A stretch of 62,475 nt of DNA from Paenibacillus sp. (GCA_031254035.1 JAIRVF010000032.1:1-62475), one strand, 5' to 3'. Positions 35,631 through 46,054 are shown, counted from the first letter of the stretch. The notes: generated by a model not told the origin, from the letters alone. Translations and numbers: made by a program.

Positions 35631-36709
35631 TGAGCAAAATATTCAAGACTTTTTCTTTCAACAGCCTCCTGGTACCGCTTGTAGCTATTATTCTTGGACT
35701 TATTGTCGGAGCCATCATTATGCTTGTTGGTGGCTATGATCCGCTGCTTGCATACGGTTCCTTATTTTCAACCGTTTTCGGTAATGTGTATGATTTCGGG
35801 GAAGCCATCCGCGAAATTACACCTTTGGTTATGACAGGTCTTGCGGTTGCCTTTGCATTTCGCGCCGGTCTATTTAACATCGGTGCGGAAGGACAATACA
35901 TTATTGGCATGACGGCAGCTTCTGTTGTCGGGATTAAAGTAACGGGACTGCCGATCGTTGTGCATGCGCTTGTAGCCCTCATTGTCGGTGGCTTGGCCGG
36001 TGGGATCTGGGCGGGCATTACCGGATATCTGAAAGCAAAACGCGGAGTGAACGAGGTTATTATCTCGATTATGCTGAACTGGACGGCTTTGTATTTCAGT
36101 AACTATATTGTGAGAACCTTCCTCCTTATGAAGGGGCAGCAAAGATCCGAGGAGATCAAGGATACCGCATTCATCTCGATGGGTTGGCTGTCCGGGATAT
36201 TTGATAATGCACGTATGCATTGGGGGACGATTATTGCGATTTTGGCTGCAGTCTTCTTCTTTATCTATATGTGGAAAAGCAAGCAGGGATATGAGCTTAG
36301 AGCAGTAGGGCACAATGGAAATGCAGCTCGGTATGCCGGAATGAGCGTAAGTAAGAATATCGTCAAAGCAATGTTCATCAGTGGCGTTTTTGCCGGTTTG
36401 GGCGGCGCTTTCCAGGTGCTGGGCGTATTCCATTATCAAGCAATATTTACAGGCTCTCCAGGTGTCGGTTTTGACGGAATCGCGGTGGCGCTGATCGGTA
36501 TGAACCATCCGTTTGGCATTCTGCTGTCCGCTTCGCTGTTTGGCGTGCTGACATACGGTTCAGCCGGAATGAGCTTTGGTGCTGACGTACCGCCTGAAAT
36601 TATTCGTATCGTGATCGGTTCGATCATATTCTTCATTGCCGCACAAGGCATTGTGCGCTGGGTTCTTAAGCCCTTCTATCTTAAGCGCAAGAAAGAGAAG
36701 GTGTTGTAA
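35630..36709 (+). CDS. Nucleoside ABC importer permease 1 (NupP-like)
   Basis: A 359-residue BPD_transp_2 permease with about nine membrane helices. The family block 'RAGLFNIGAEGQYIIGMTAAS' and the coupling region 'GYELRAVGHNGNAARYAGMS' are present. It pairs with the next gene product to form the channel for nucleosides or an analogous base. The start ATG overlaps the ATPase stop codon, and the next gene begins immediately after its stop. Confidence 0.92.
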   Translation: MSKIFKTFSFNSLLVPLVAIILGLIVGAIIMLVGGYDPLLAYGSLFSTVFGNVYDFGEAIREITPLVMTGLAVAFAFRAGLFNIGAEGQYIIGMTAASVVGIKVTGLPIVVHALVALIVGGLAGGIWAGITGYLKAKRGVNEVIISIMLNWTALYFSNYIVRTFLLMKGQQRSEEIKDTAFISMGWLSGIFDNARMHWGTIIAILAAVFFFIYMWKSKQGYELRAVGHNGNAARYAGMSVSKNIVKAMFISGVFAGLGGAFQVLGVFHYQAIFTGSPGVGFDGIAVALIGMNHPFGILLSASLFGVLTYGSAGMSFGADVPPEIIRIVIGSIIFFIAAQGIVRWVLKPFYLKRKKEKVL

Positions 36710-37672
36710 ATGGATTGGATGACAACAATCGGCCAGCTGATTAATACGACGCTTGTTTTTTCAACGGCGCTCATTTTTGCTGCGATAGGCGGCATCTTCT
36801 CTGAACGATCCGGCGTAGTCAATATTGGGATTGAGGGTTTGATGACTTTTGGCGCGTTTGCCGCAGGGGTGGCATCTTTTTATGCCGAAGACGCAGGTAT
36901 GGGCGCTGCTTCACCCTATGTCGGCTTATTGGCCGCGTTGGTTATGGGGATGATCGCTTCCTTGATTCATGCCGTCGCTTCCATTACGTTTAAGGCGGAC
37001 CAGGTTATCAGTGGGGTCGTCATTAACTTTTTGGCAGCAGGAAGTACGCTTTACTTGGTTAAACTACTATTCGACGGAGCAGGTGAAACGACGCTGCTGA
37101 AGGAAGGTCTGACAAAATGGCCTGTCCCGCTGCTGTCGGACATTCCGATTATCGGGGAGGGTATTTTCAACAACTACCCTACGACCTACTTGGCTATCAT
37201 TTTGGTATTGGTAGCTTTCTATGTGTTGTACAAAACATCGTTTGGTCTTCGTCTCCGTTCGGTCGGCGAACATCCGAGCGCCGCGGATACGGTTGGTATC
37301 AAAGTGCTGCGAACTCGCTATATCGGCGTTATTTTGAGCGGCGCATTGGCTGCTCTTGGCGGCGCAACGATTACACTTACGACAACAAGTACGTTTTCGC
37401 ATAATACGATTTCCGGGCAAGGTTTTATTGCGATCGCAGCGATGATTTTTGGCAAATGGAATCCGCTTGGGGCCTTCGGGGCCGCTGTGTTTTTCGGTTT
37501 CTCGCAGGCGATCGGAAACTACTTCCAATTGTTCGCCTGGTCCAAGGAAATCCCGCAGGAGTTTATCTACATGCTCCCTTACGTGCTAACGGTTATTGTG
37601 CTCGTAGCTGCAGTGGGGAAATCTTCCGCACCATCCGCACTTGGGGAACCGTACGATCCGGGCAAGCGTTAA
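36710..37672 (+). CDS. Nucleoside ABC importer permease 2 (NupQ-like)
   Basis: A 320-residue BPD_transp_2 permease: 'FSERSGVVNIGIEGLMTFGAF' and 'FGLRLRSVGEHPSAADTVGIK' correspond to the family core and coupling helix. Eight or nine membrane spans. It starts directly after the stop of the preceding permease. It ends the operon, with a terminator at 37702-37740. Confidence 0.92.
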   Translation: MDWMTTIGQLINTTLVFSTALIFAAIGGIFSERSGVVNIGIEGLMTFGAFAAGVASFYAEDAGMGAASPYVGLLAALVMGMIASLIHAVASITFKADQVISGVVINFLAAGSTLYLVKLLFDGAGETTLLKEGLTKWPVPLLSDIPIIGEGIFNNYPTTYLAIILVLVAFYVLYKTSFGLRLRSVGEHPSAADTVGIKVLRTRYIGVILSGALAALGGATITLTTTSTFSHNTISGQGFIAIAAMIFGKWNPLGAFGAAVFFGFSQAIGNYFQLFAWSKEIPQEFIYMLPYVLTVIVLVAAVGKSSAPSALGEPYDPGKR

Positions 37673-37701
37673 AAATATGAAATATGCAAAATAGTGCAAA
37701 G

Positions 37702-37740
37702 AGGCCGTATTCCGATATCTCGGGATTGCAGCCTTTTTTT
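37702..37740 (+). terminator. Intrinsic terminator of the nucleoside importer operon
   Basis: GAGGC near 37702 pairs with GCAGCCTTT near 37728-37735, with TTCCGATATCTCGGGA inside, then T7. Repeat B copy 4 starts immediately after. Confidence 0.6.
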
Positions 37741-37963
37741 AAAAGTTTTTTTTCGGCCCGCAAGTATTTGGAATAAGCATCGAAGCATAGGCTCCACTTA
37801 GGCGCGATCAAGAAAAATAATAGGGTGCGATCAAGAAAATGACTGTTATTTTCTTGATCACGCCTAGATCATTCGAGTTGCCGAAAGTAGCCTAACAATG
37901 GGTGATTTTTTGTTGCAAATCTGATCACTATTTTTTTGATCGCGCCTTTGTGGGGGTTTTTTG
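37741..37963. repeat. Repeat B copy 4 interrupted by nested family A palindromes
   Basis: The left part of repeat B (37741-37798, ending CATAGGCTCCACT) and the right part (37947-37963, TTTGTGGGGG) are split by a family A element from 37801 to 37946. That element in turn carries a short 41-base family A hairpin at 37824-37864. The short hairpin is flanked by TAG on both sides (37821-37823 and 37865-37867), where the uninterrupted copy at 56825-56924 has a single TAG. The rest of 37673-38088 holds no gene. Confidence 0.8.
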
Positions 37964-38088
37964 CAAAATTCAACGGCTCCGCTGCAACTGTCGGCACTTA
38001 ACTTGGCGATTCATCTGGGCTATGGAACAAGCGCAATGACAACTTGCGGAATAGACTGCTATTGAACCTTATTTGGAGGAGGGAGCTC

Positions 38089-38460
38089 ATGAAACATGCT
38101 GTTACCCGTAAGCAAGCGCAAAAGCTGATCGGTCAACATATAGTCGCTGTCAAAAAAGACGGCAATCTCGTAACCGGCAAACTTGTTCGCATTTCCGGTA
38201 ACCGCTTGATTCTGCAACGCACTAAAGGAAAAAACGTACAAACAAAGGCAATAATTCCTCTTGTCCTATTTGATCTTTTGGCCATCGGAACAGCTCCATT
38301 TGCCGGTGGTTTCTATGGCGGATTCGGACCAGGCCCTTACGGTGGCGCTCCGGGATACGGACCAGGCCCATACGGCGGCGCTCCGGGATATGGACCAGGC
38401 CCATACGGCGTTCAGGGATATGGACATGGGTCTCATCCGAAAAGTTTCGGATTTTTCTAA
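38089..38460 (+). CDS. Gly/Pro/Tyr-repeat protein with small beta-barrel-like N-terminus
   Basis: A 123-residue protein. Residues 14-55 ('IGQHIVAVKKDGNLVTGKLV' then 'RISGNRLILQRTKGKNV') look like a five-strand SH3/Sm-type barrel. Residues 56-75 are hydrophobic. From 76 to 112 come three copies of YGPGPYG at 11-residue spacing, and the end is GYGHGSHPKSFGFF. Such tails are typical of spore coat and other surface-assembly proteins. The DNA repeat is equally regular (11 codons). GGAGGAGGGAG lies directly before the ATG at 38089. Role unknown; a coat or exosporium protein is a guess. Confidence 0.7.
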   Translation: MKHAVTRKQAQKLIGQHIVAVKKDGNLVTGKLVRISGNRLILQRTKGKNVQTKAIIPLVLFDLLAIGTAPFAGGFYGGFGPGPYGGAPGYGPGPYGGAPGYGPGPYGVQGYGHGSHPKSFGFF

Positions 38461-38513
38461 CAGGCCGGAGGGCTGGAAGAAGGTGTTCTCCCGAATTTTT
38501 TGCAAGTGAAAAT

Positions 38514-38535
38514 AACCGCTAAAAGCGGTTTGTTT
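38514..38535 (+). terminator. Intrinsic terminator
   Basis: AACCGC (38514-38519) pairs with GCGGTT (38525-38530), followed by TGTTTTC. Confidence 0.65.
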
Positions 38536-38578
38536 TCAGGAAAGTTAACGGCTGTCGGTGTCTTTTCTTTAAGGCCAG

Positions 38579-39022
38579 CTATAATGTTTTGTCCAGCTCA
38601 TGACATTGAGATTGTGTGTAGTACTGCACCATAGCATAACCTAGTTTCTGGTAAAAAGATAAACCATTGGCGTTTCCGACATCAACCATAACCTTGGACC
38701 GCTTGCACCCGCGTGATGCCGCAAATTTTTCGGCATGAGCCATCAGCATATTGCCCCATCTTTTGCGCTGTGATTCGGGTGCGACGGCCAACATATCGAT
38801 GTAAAGCAGTTCGCCGTGTAGGAAGAAATGAACAAAGCCAAGAGGGTTATCCTCGTAACGTTGGCAGGCGATCAGGGTGACGCCGTGGCTAAGTCTTTTG
38901 GGAATATCTCTACGAACGGCTTCAAGCTGAGCCGGGGTTAAATGCGACAATGGGACAAGCTGGGAATCGATTAAACGGATGATGGATGCATCGTCCTCCG
39001 TGGGTCTTCGATACCTGATCAT
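38579..39022 (-). CDS. GNAT-family N-acetyltransferase
   Basis: A 147-residue acyl-CoA acetyltransferase. 'MIRYRRPTEDDASIIRLI' opens the fold. 'YIDMLAVAPESQRKRWGNML' contains the acetyl-CoA pyrophosphate loop (R/Q-x-x-G form), and 'VMVDVGNANGLSFYQKLGY' is motif B. Substrate unknown. GGGAGG is 9 bases before the ATG at 39022 on the minus strand. The frame is open further upstream without a ribosome binding site. Confidence 0.82.
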   Translation of the reverse strand: MIRYRRPTEDDASIIRLIDSQLVPLSHLTPAQLEAVRRDIPKRLSHGVTLIACQRYEDNPLGFVHFFLHGELLYIDMLAVAPESQRKRWGNMLMAHAEKFAASRGCKRSKVMVDVGNANGLSFYQKLGYAMVQYYTQSQCHELDKTL

Positions 39023-39146
39023 TGTGTCTGTCCTCCCTTCAAGATGGGCTTCGTCAAAAGGTAAATACATGTCATCATATGAGGGAAGGAAGGAGTCGGT
39101 GTGCATTCTCGCCTCGGTTCAATTTTCCATTTTTGAAAATATAGTA

Positions 39147-39176
39147 TTGACTTTTAGATTCGATGAATCATATAAT
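39147..39176 (+). promoter_or_regulatory. ilv-leu sigma-A promoter
   Basis: TTGACT (39147-39152), 18-base spacer and TATAAT (39171-39176). Just upstream, AATTTTCC...TTTTTGAAAAT (39121-39140) resembles a CodY box but with irregular spacing. Transcription would start near 39183 and enter the T-box. Confidence 0.65.
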
Positions 39177-39204
39177 GTGTCTAAACATTTTATCGAACAT
39201 ATCG

Positions 39205-39539
39205 TGATCGGCAATGAAGAGGACGAAGTTTAAAGGGCTCTTTTGCTCAGAGAGTGTGAGGAATTGCTGCAACCTCCACCAAAATCCCTTTTATACGAGC
39301 TCACCTCGGAGCTGTTCTCCTGAAAAGCGTTAAAGCCTATTAGGGAGAATCGTTAAGTCCACGTTACGGACTTTAGGTATAGGAAACGGCTGGTTTCGCT
39401 TCAAGCGTCGATCCTTATCTCTATACCTGATGAGGCTAGGCATCGCGAGATGTTTGGCAAATATGGGTGGTACCACGGAAGCACAACCTTTCGTCCCTCA
39501 CGCAAATGGATTTTGCGTGGAGGACGAAAGGTTTTTTTG
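39205..39539 (+). ncRNA. T-box leader, leucine-specific (CUC specifier)
   Basis: Stem I begins near GAAGAGGACGAAG (39215) and contains the AGAGAGTGTGAGG segment. The specifier loop reads GAG-CTC-ACC with CTC (Leu) at 39300-39302. The conserved T-box sequence is GGGTGGTACCACGG (39465-39478). The terminator pairs AACCTTTCGTCC (39485-39496) with GGACGAAAGGTT (39522-39533), then T7. Uncharged tRNA-Leu would stabilise the antiterminator and allow transcription of ilvB onwards. Confidence 0.93.
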
Positions 39540-39588
39540 TTATCTAGTCATGTTACATGTATGTAAATTTTGAGGAGGAGGATGACTG

Positions 39589-41334
39589 ATGAGCGCGCAA
39601 ATTCCTGAAATGCGGTCTACAGAACAATTACGTGAGAAATGGATGAAGCCGGAAGTGATTAACGGCTCGGAAATATTGCTTCGCAGCCTTTTGCTTGAGG
39701 GTGTCGAATGCGTATTCGGATATCCTGGCGGGGCAGTGCTTTATATTTATGATGCGATGTACGGATTCGAGGATTTCAAACATGTGCTTACTCGTCATGA
39801 GCAAGGAGCAATTCATGCGGCAGATGGTTATGCGAGAGCGAGTGGCAAGGTCGGCGTATGTATTGCAACGTCGGGACCGGGGGCGACAAATCTGGTCACA
39901 GGAATTGCCACAGCTTATATGGATTCCGTTCCTCTGGTTGTTATTACCGGAAATGTGGCTACTTCCCTGATCGGAACCGATGCTTTCCAGGAAGCGGATA
40001 TTACCGGGATCACAATGCCGATTACGAAGCACAGCTATTTGGTCAGAGACGTAAAGGAATTGCCGCGGATCATCCACGAAGCATTCCATCTCGCTTCGAC
40101 AGGTCGCAAAGGTCCGGTACTGATCGACATTCCGAAGGATGTTTCAGCAGCAACGACTCTGTTTGAGCCCAGCAGTAACGCGGTAAACCTCCGTGGTTAC
40201 AATCCGCGAATGGTGCCGAACAAGCTGCAACTGGAGAAATTGGTGCAGGCGATTGAGGAAGCCGAACGTCCGATGATTCTGGCAGGCGGCGGAGTGATCT
40301 ACTCCGGAGGACATGAAGCCCTGTACGAATTCGTGAAACGGACCGAAATTCCGATCACGACTACTCTCCTTGGACTTGGCGCCTTCCCGAGCGGACATGA
40401 ACTTTGGACAGGGATGCCGGGAATGCATGGAACGTACACCTCGAACATGGCCATTCAGGAGTCGGATCTCCTGATCAATATCGGAGCCCGTTTTGATGAC
40501 CGGGTGACGGGTAAGCTGGACGGATTTGCCCCGCATGCTAAAATCGTTCATATCGACATCGATCCGGCGGAAATTGGCAAAAACGTTCCAACGGATATCC
40601 CGATCGTGGGTGATGTGAAGACGGTTCTGGAGATGATTAACCCGGATGTGAAGCGCGCGGATAAAGCGGATGCATGGAGATCCTGGATTCAAAAGTTGAA
40701 AATGGAGCAGCCATTCCGTTACGAAGATTCCGATACGGTTCTCAAGCCGCAATGGGTGGTCGAAATGCTGAACGAGACGACAAGAGGCGAAGCGATTGTC
40801 ACGACGGACGTTGGCCAACATCAGATGTGGTCGGCTCAGTATTACAAATTCAACCAGCCGCGCTCTTGGATCACATCCGGCGGCCTTGGAACGATGGGCT
40901 TCGGATTGCCATCCGCAATCGGTGCTCAAATGGCTCATCCGGAACGATTGGTTATCTCGATTAACGGTGACGGCGGTATGCAAATGTGCTCGCAAGAGCT
41001 GGCCATTTGCGCGATTAACAACATCCCCGTTAAGATCGTAATCATCAACAATCAAGTGCTTGGCATGGTCCGCCAGTGGCAGGAACTGATCTACGACAAC
41101 CGGTACAGCCATATCGATTTGGCAGGAAGCCCTGATTTTGTAAAACTGGCGGAAGCCTATGGTGTCAAAGGGCTCCGGGCAACCAATAAGATGGAAGCGC
41201 ACAAAGCTTGGGCGGAAGCGCTTGAAACGCCTGGCCCCGTCGTTGTCGAGTTCGTGGTCAGTAAGGGTGAAAACGTTTATCCGATGGTAACTACAGGCTC
41301 GACCATTGATCAAATGTTGTTGGGAGATGCATAA
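39589..41334 (+). CDS. ilvB: Acetolactate synthase, large (catalytic) subunit
   Basis: A 581-residue ThDP- and FAD-dependent enzyme, first common step of valine, leucine and isoleucine synthesis. 'VECVFGYPGGAVLYIYDA' and the catalytic Glu in 'TRHEQGAIHAADGYAR' are in the N-domain. The FAD domain has 'GARFDDRVTGKLDGFAPHAK', and the ThDP motif 'NGDGGMQMCSQELAICAIN' to 'IINNQ' lies near the end. GAGGAGGAGGA lies before the ATG. First gene of the T-box controlled operon; ilvN follows after 2 bases. Confidence 0.96.
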   Translation: MSAQIPEMRSTEQLREKWMKPEVINGSEILLRSLLLEGVECVFGYPGGAVLYIYDAMYGFEDFKHVLTRHEQGAIHAADGYARASGKVGVCIATSGPGATNLVTGIATAYMDSVPLVVITGNVATSLIGTDAFQEADITGITMPITKHSYLVRDVKELPRIIHEAFHLASTGRKGPVLIDIPKDVSAATTLFEPSSNAVNLRGYNPRMVPNKLQLEKLVQAIEEAERPMILAGGGVIYSGGHEALYEFVKRTEIPITTTLLGLGAFPSGHELWTGMPGMHGTYTSNMAIQESDLLINIGARFDDRVTGKLDGFAPHAKIVHIDIDPAEIGKNVPTDIPIVGDVKTVLEMINPDVKRADKADAWRSWIQKLKMEQPFRYEDSDTVLKPQWVVEMLNETTRGEAIVTTDVGQHQMWSAQYYKFNQPRSWITSGGLGTMGFGLPSAIGAQMAHPERLVISINGDGGMQMCSQELAICAINNIPVKIVIINNQVLGMVRQWQELIYDNRYSHIDLAGSPDFVKLAEAYGVKGLRATNKMEAHKAWAEALETPGPVVVEFVVSKGENVYPMVTTGSTIDQMLLGDA

Positions 41335-41336
41335 AT

Positions 41337-41822
41337 ATGAGTACGAGACATACCATCGCCGTTCTTGTAAATGATCAGCCGGGTGTATTGCAAAGAGTTT
41401 CCGGATTATTCGGAAGAAGGGGATTCAACATTGAAAGCATTACCGTAGGGCAATCGGAAGAACCGGGGCTCTCGCGGATGGTTATTGTAACCAATGGAGA
41501 TGAGCAGACGATAGAGCAGATTGAGAAGCAGCTATATAAGCTGATCGATGTCATCAAAGTTATTAACCTCAGTTCCAATCCTATGGTGGCAAGGGAGCTT
41601 GCGCTCATTAAGGTCAACGCCGAACCGACGGAACGCCCTGAGATCATGGGTGTGGTGGAAACTTTCCGGGCAGCGGTGGTAGACATCGGCAGCCACAACC
41701 TGATGGTACAGGTGGTAGGGGATACTACCAAAATTGATGCGATGATCGAACTCTTGAAGCCCTACGGCATCCGCGAGCTTTCCCGCACCGGTGTGACTGC
41801 AATGATCCGCGGAAATGCATAA
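41337..41822 (+). CDS. ilvN: Acetolactate synthase, small (regulatory) subunit
   Basis: A 161-residue subunit with an N-terminal ACT domain ('TIAVLVNDQPGVLQRVSGLF' followed by GRRGFNIESI) that binds valine for feedback inhibition, and a C-terminal ALS_ss domain ('RPEIMGVVETFRAAVVDIG'). Full length. It begins 2 bases after ilvB and is followed by a large structured RNA region before ilvC. Confidence 0.95.
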   Translation: MSTRHTIAVLVNDQPGVLQRVSGLFGRRGFNIESITVGQSEEPGLSRMVIVTNGDEQTIEQIEKQLYKLIDVIKVINLSSNPMVARELALIKVNAEPTERPEIMGVVETFRAAVVDIGSHNLMVQVVGDTTKIDAMIELLKPYGIRELSRTGVTAMIRGNA

Positions 41823-41850
41823 TCATGCATATAAATTGAATTGTAATTAA

Positions 41851-42964
<1,114 letters not shown>

Positions 42965-43165
42965 TCATATTTATATCGATAATTGATCCTTTTTCTTAAG
43001 GAGAAATGAACCTTTCCGATGCGGCCGTGCACATGCGTGAGCCGCATCGAGTGTATAAGTCTAGTTTTTCAGGCCACGTACAGTATTTGGAGGGACTCGA
43101 AGCGGAAGTTCCGTTTTGCGGGTGATTTTGCTTGGTTTTTGGATGATGAAGGAGGTGCCTTGGGC

Positions 43166-44707
43166 TTGCGGAAAATTTATGTTTTTGACACAACATTGCG
43201 CGACGGGGAGCAGTCTCCAGGCGTAAACTTGAATACTCGTGAAAAGCTCGAAATCGCATATCAGCTGGAAAAGCTGGGCATTGACCGGATGGAAGCAGGT
43301 TTCCCGGCGGCATCGCCCGGAGATTTGGCGGCTGTGAATGCGGTTGCTAAAGCGGTGAAAAATGTAACGGTGATCGGTTTATCAAGGTCCAGAGAGCAGG
43401 ATATCGATGCGGTACGTGAGGCGCTGATCGGTGCCCAGGATCCTTGCATCCATATCTTCCTGGCGACATCACCAATCCACCGGAAGCACAAGTTGCGAAT
43501 GGAGAAACATCAAGTGCTGGAAACGGCTCAAGCCGCGCTGCGGTACGCGAAGAGATACTTTTCCAAGATTGAATTTTCTTTGGAAGATGCGGGACGTACA
43601 GAGCTGGATTTTATGGTGGAAATGGTGTCTATGGCCGTGAATGAAGGCGCAAAGGTCGTCAACATTCCAGATACGGTTGGATATTTGAACCCTTCGGAAT
43701 ACGGAGCGATTTTCAAACACCTGAAAGAAAACGTTCCTGACGTTGAAAAGGTGCAGCTCAGCGCACATTGCCATAACGATCTTGGAATGGCCACGGCTAA
43801 TACGTTGGCCGCCATTCAAAACGGTGCCGACCAAATCGAGGGTACCATTAACGGAATCGGCGAACGCGCGGGAAATACGGCGATTGAAGAGATTGCCATG
43901 GCGCTTGAGACCCGCCAGGAGTTTTTCGGAGCGAAGACATCGCTTAATCTGTCCGAGATTTCTCGTACGAGCCGTTTGGTCAGCAAACTTACCGGTATGG
44001 TGGTGCCTGGTAATAAAGCGATCGTTGGTGCGAACGCTTTTGCCCATGAATCGGGCATTCACCAGGATGGCATGCTGAAGGAGAAAACGACGTATGAAAT
44101 CGTGACTCCTGAAACCATTGGGCTCAAGGAAAGCAAGCTTGTGCTTGGCAAGCATTCCGGGCGCCATGCGTTCCGGGAAAAACTGCTGGATATGGGATAT
44201 GAGCTGGATGAACAGGAACTGAATGAGGCATTTTCCAAATTCAAGCTGCTTGCGGATAAGAAGAAAGAGATTTCCGACGATGATATTGTGGCGCTGGTCG
44301 AAGAGAAGCTGGTGGATACACCAGAGGTTTACAAGCTGGATACGATTTTTGTCACTTACGGCAACCGTTCGGTGCCTTCAGCCCAAGTACGTATCATCAA
44401 AGATCAGGGGCAGGTGCTGGAAGAAGAAGCGGATGGCAACGGTTCGGTAGATGCGATTTATAACGCGATTGATAAAGCGACGGGGGAAGAAGTCACCTTG
44501 TCCGATTATTCGATCAAATCGGTCTCGCGGGGCAAGGATGCACAAGGCGAGGTACATGTCGTACTGACTCAAGCCGACGTCTCTGCACAAGGCCGCGGCC
44601 TCAGCACGGACATTCTGGAAGCCAGCGCGCGCGCTTACGTGGATGCGCTCAACCAGTTGATCGAGAAGCGCAAAACATTCAGCAAGAGAGAACGCGCAAC
44701 CCTGTAA
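43166..44707 (+). CDS. leuA: 2-isopropylmalate synthase
   Basis: A 513-residue enzyme that condenses 2-ketoisovalerate with acetyl-CoA at the start of leucine synthesis. 'VFDTTLRDGEQSPGVNLN' holds the metal Asp and catalytic Arg, 'LSAHCHNDLGMATANTLAAI' the metal histidines and 'GIGERAGNTAIEE' the family G-rich loop. The C-terminal 110 residues are the LeuA allosteric domain for leucine feedback. I place the start at a TTG (43166), 10 bases after AAGGAGG. A TTG at 43160 is too close. The open frame reaches 43019 with no support. Confidence 0.93.
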   Translation: MRKIYVFDTTLRDGEQSPGVNLNTREKLEIAYQLEKLGIDRMEAGFPAASPGDLAAVNAVAKAVKNVTVIGLSRSREQDIDAVREALIGAQDPCIHIFLATSPIHRKHKLRMEKHQVLETAQAALRYAKRYFSKIEFSLEDAGRTELDFMVEMVSMAVNEGAKVVNIPDTVGYLNPSEYGAIFKHLKENVPDVEKVQLSAHCHNDLGMATANTLAAIQNGADQIEGTINGIGERAGNTAIEEIAMALETRQEFFGAKTSLNLSEISRTSRLVSKLTGMVVPGNKAIVGANAFAHESGIHQDGMLKEKTTYEIVTPETIGLKESKLVLGKHSGRHAFREKLLDMGYELDEQELNEAFSKFKLLADKKKEISDDDIVALVEEKLVDTPEVYKLDTIFVTYGNRSVPSAQVRIIKDQGQVLEEEADGNGSVDAIYNAIDKATGEEVTLSDYSIKSVSRGKDAQGEVHVVLTQADVSAQGRGLSTDILEASARAYVDALNQLIEKRKTFSKRERATL

Positions 44708-44732
44708 TGGCATGCATGTTCTTTTACTAAGT

Positions 44733-44771
44733 ACAAAAGGCAGACCGCTAAGATGCGGCCTGCCTTTTGTT
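44733..44771 (+). terminator. Terminator-like hairpin between leuA and leuB
   Basis: CAAAAGGCAGACCGC (44734-44748) pairs with GCGGCCTGCCTTTTG (44755-44769). It has only a short T tract, and leuB follows after 180 bases, so it may reduce rather than stop transcription, or leuB has its own promoter. Confidence 0.65.
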
Positions 44772-44954
44772 GATATATGATAATTGCATCGAAACCATCC
44801 AGGCGGATTCGACGTTGTCCTGAGGTTCCTCTTATAGGCAAAAGCTATAAAGGTGATAGATTCTATATCTTGGTCAAATCCCTTGAGGATATGATACAAC
44901 AGTAGATAGATAATGAGATCCGTGAGGAAGTAACCAGAAGGAGTGACGGAAAAC

Positions 44955-46034
44955 ATGCCAGAAGTGAAGAAAATTGCCGTGATCAGCGGGGACGGAATTG
45001 GACCTGAGGTGGTTGCAGAAGCCGAAAAGGTGCTGAAGCGTACGGAGGAGCTGTTTGGATATTCATTTGAGACAGAGCATGCTCTTTTTGGCGGTATTGC
45101 GATTGACGAGAAGGGAACGCCTCTTCCGGAAGAGACCCTGTCCATTTGTAAAAATGCCGATGCTGTGCTGCTGGGTGCTGTTGGTGGCCCGAAATGGGAC
45201 AGCAATCCCAAAGAACTGCGTCCGGAAACAGGCCTTCTGGGTATCCGCAAAGCACTTGGTTTATTCTCCAATCTGCGGCCGGCCGTCGTATTTGACTGCC
45301 TGAAGGATGCTTCAACACTGAAACCGGAAGTGCTTGAAGGTACGGATTTGATGGTTGTTCGTGAATTAACCGGGGGCATTTATTTTGGAGACAAGCTTAG
45401 ACGCCAAGGCGAGCATGGGGAAGAAGCGGTCGATACCTGCGTATACAACGCTCAGGAAGTAGAACGCATCGTGCGCCAAGCGTTCGAAATCGCCCAAAAG
45501 CGACGCAAGAAACTGGCTTCCGTCGACAAGGCCAACGTGCTTGAAACCTCCCGTTTGTGGCGCGAAGTCGTCATTCGCGTGGCAGCAGATTATCCCGATG
45601 TGGAGCTTGAGCATGTGCTTGTGGATAACTGCGCGATGCAGCTGCTGCGCCGTCCGGCAAGCTTTGACGTGATCGTCACGGAAAACATGTTCGGCGACAT
45701 CCTCAGTGATGAAGCTGCCATGCTGACTGGATCGATCGGCATGCTCGCTTCGGCTTCGATGGGTGAGGGGGCTTTCGGATTGTATGAGCCGGTACACGGC
45801 TCCGCACCGGATATCGCCGGGCAAAATGTGGCGAACCCGATCGCGACGATTTTATCGCTGGCGATGATGCTTCGCTTGACCTTTGGTTATGCCGATGCAG
45901 CGGATGCGATTGAAGCGGCTGTGGCGCAGATTCTTAATGAGGGACACCGCACTGGAGACATCGCTGTAGATAAGAGTAAGGCCATCGGTACTTGCGAGAT
46001 GGGAGATCTGATTGTAGCAGCTATCAAAAAATAA
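44955..46034 (+). CDS. leuB: 3-isopropylmalate dehydrogenase
   Basis: A 359-residue NAD-dependent beta-decarboxylating dehydrogenase in leucine synthesis. '[18 protein letters not shown]' is the start of the fold. '[12 protein letters not shown]' follows, and '[20 protein letters not shown]' with '[19 protein letters not shown]' holds the metal aspartates and family signature. AGAAGGAG is about 11 bases before the ATG at 44955. An in-frame GTG at 44943 lies inside that site. No leuC or leuD follows; the next gene is unrelated. Confidence 0.95.
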   Translation: MPEVKKIAVISGDGIGPEVVAEAEKVLKRTEELFGYSFETEHALFGGIAIDEKGTPLPEETLSICKNADAVLLGAVGGPKWDSNPKELRPETGLLGIRKALGLFSNLRPAVVFDCLKDASTLKPEVLEGTDLMVVRELTGGIYFGDKLRRQGEHGEEAVDTCVYNAQEVERIVRQAFEIAQKRRKKLASVDKANVLETSRLWREVVIRVAADYPDVELEHVLVDNCAMQLLRRPASFDVIVTENMFGDILSDEAAMLTGSIGMLASASMGEGAFGLYEPVHGSAPDIAGQNVANPIATILSLAMMLRLTFGYADAADAIEAAVAQILNEGHRTGDIAVDKSKAIGTCEMGDLIVAAIKK

Positions 46035-46054
46035 TACGGATTGACCTTAACCCG

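Noticed and set aside
43006..43128. Forty-codon leader peptide between ilvC and leuA with a hairpin at 43018-43048
   Set aside because: AAGGAG is too near the ATG and the peptide has no run of leucine codons, so a classical attenuator is unlikely. The GATGCGGC/GCCGCATC hairpin is real but without a known role.
44943..44954. GTG start for leuB
   Set aside because: The GTG is part of the AGAAGGAG ribosome binding site of the ATG at 44955.
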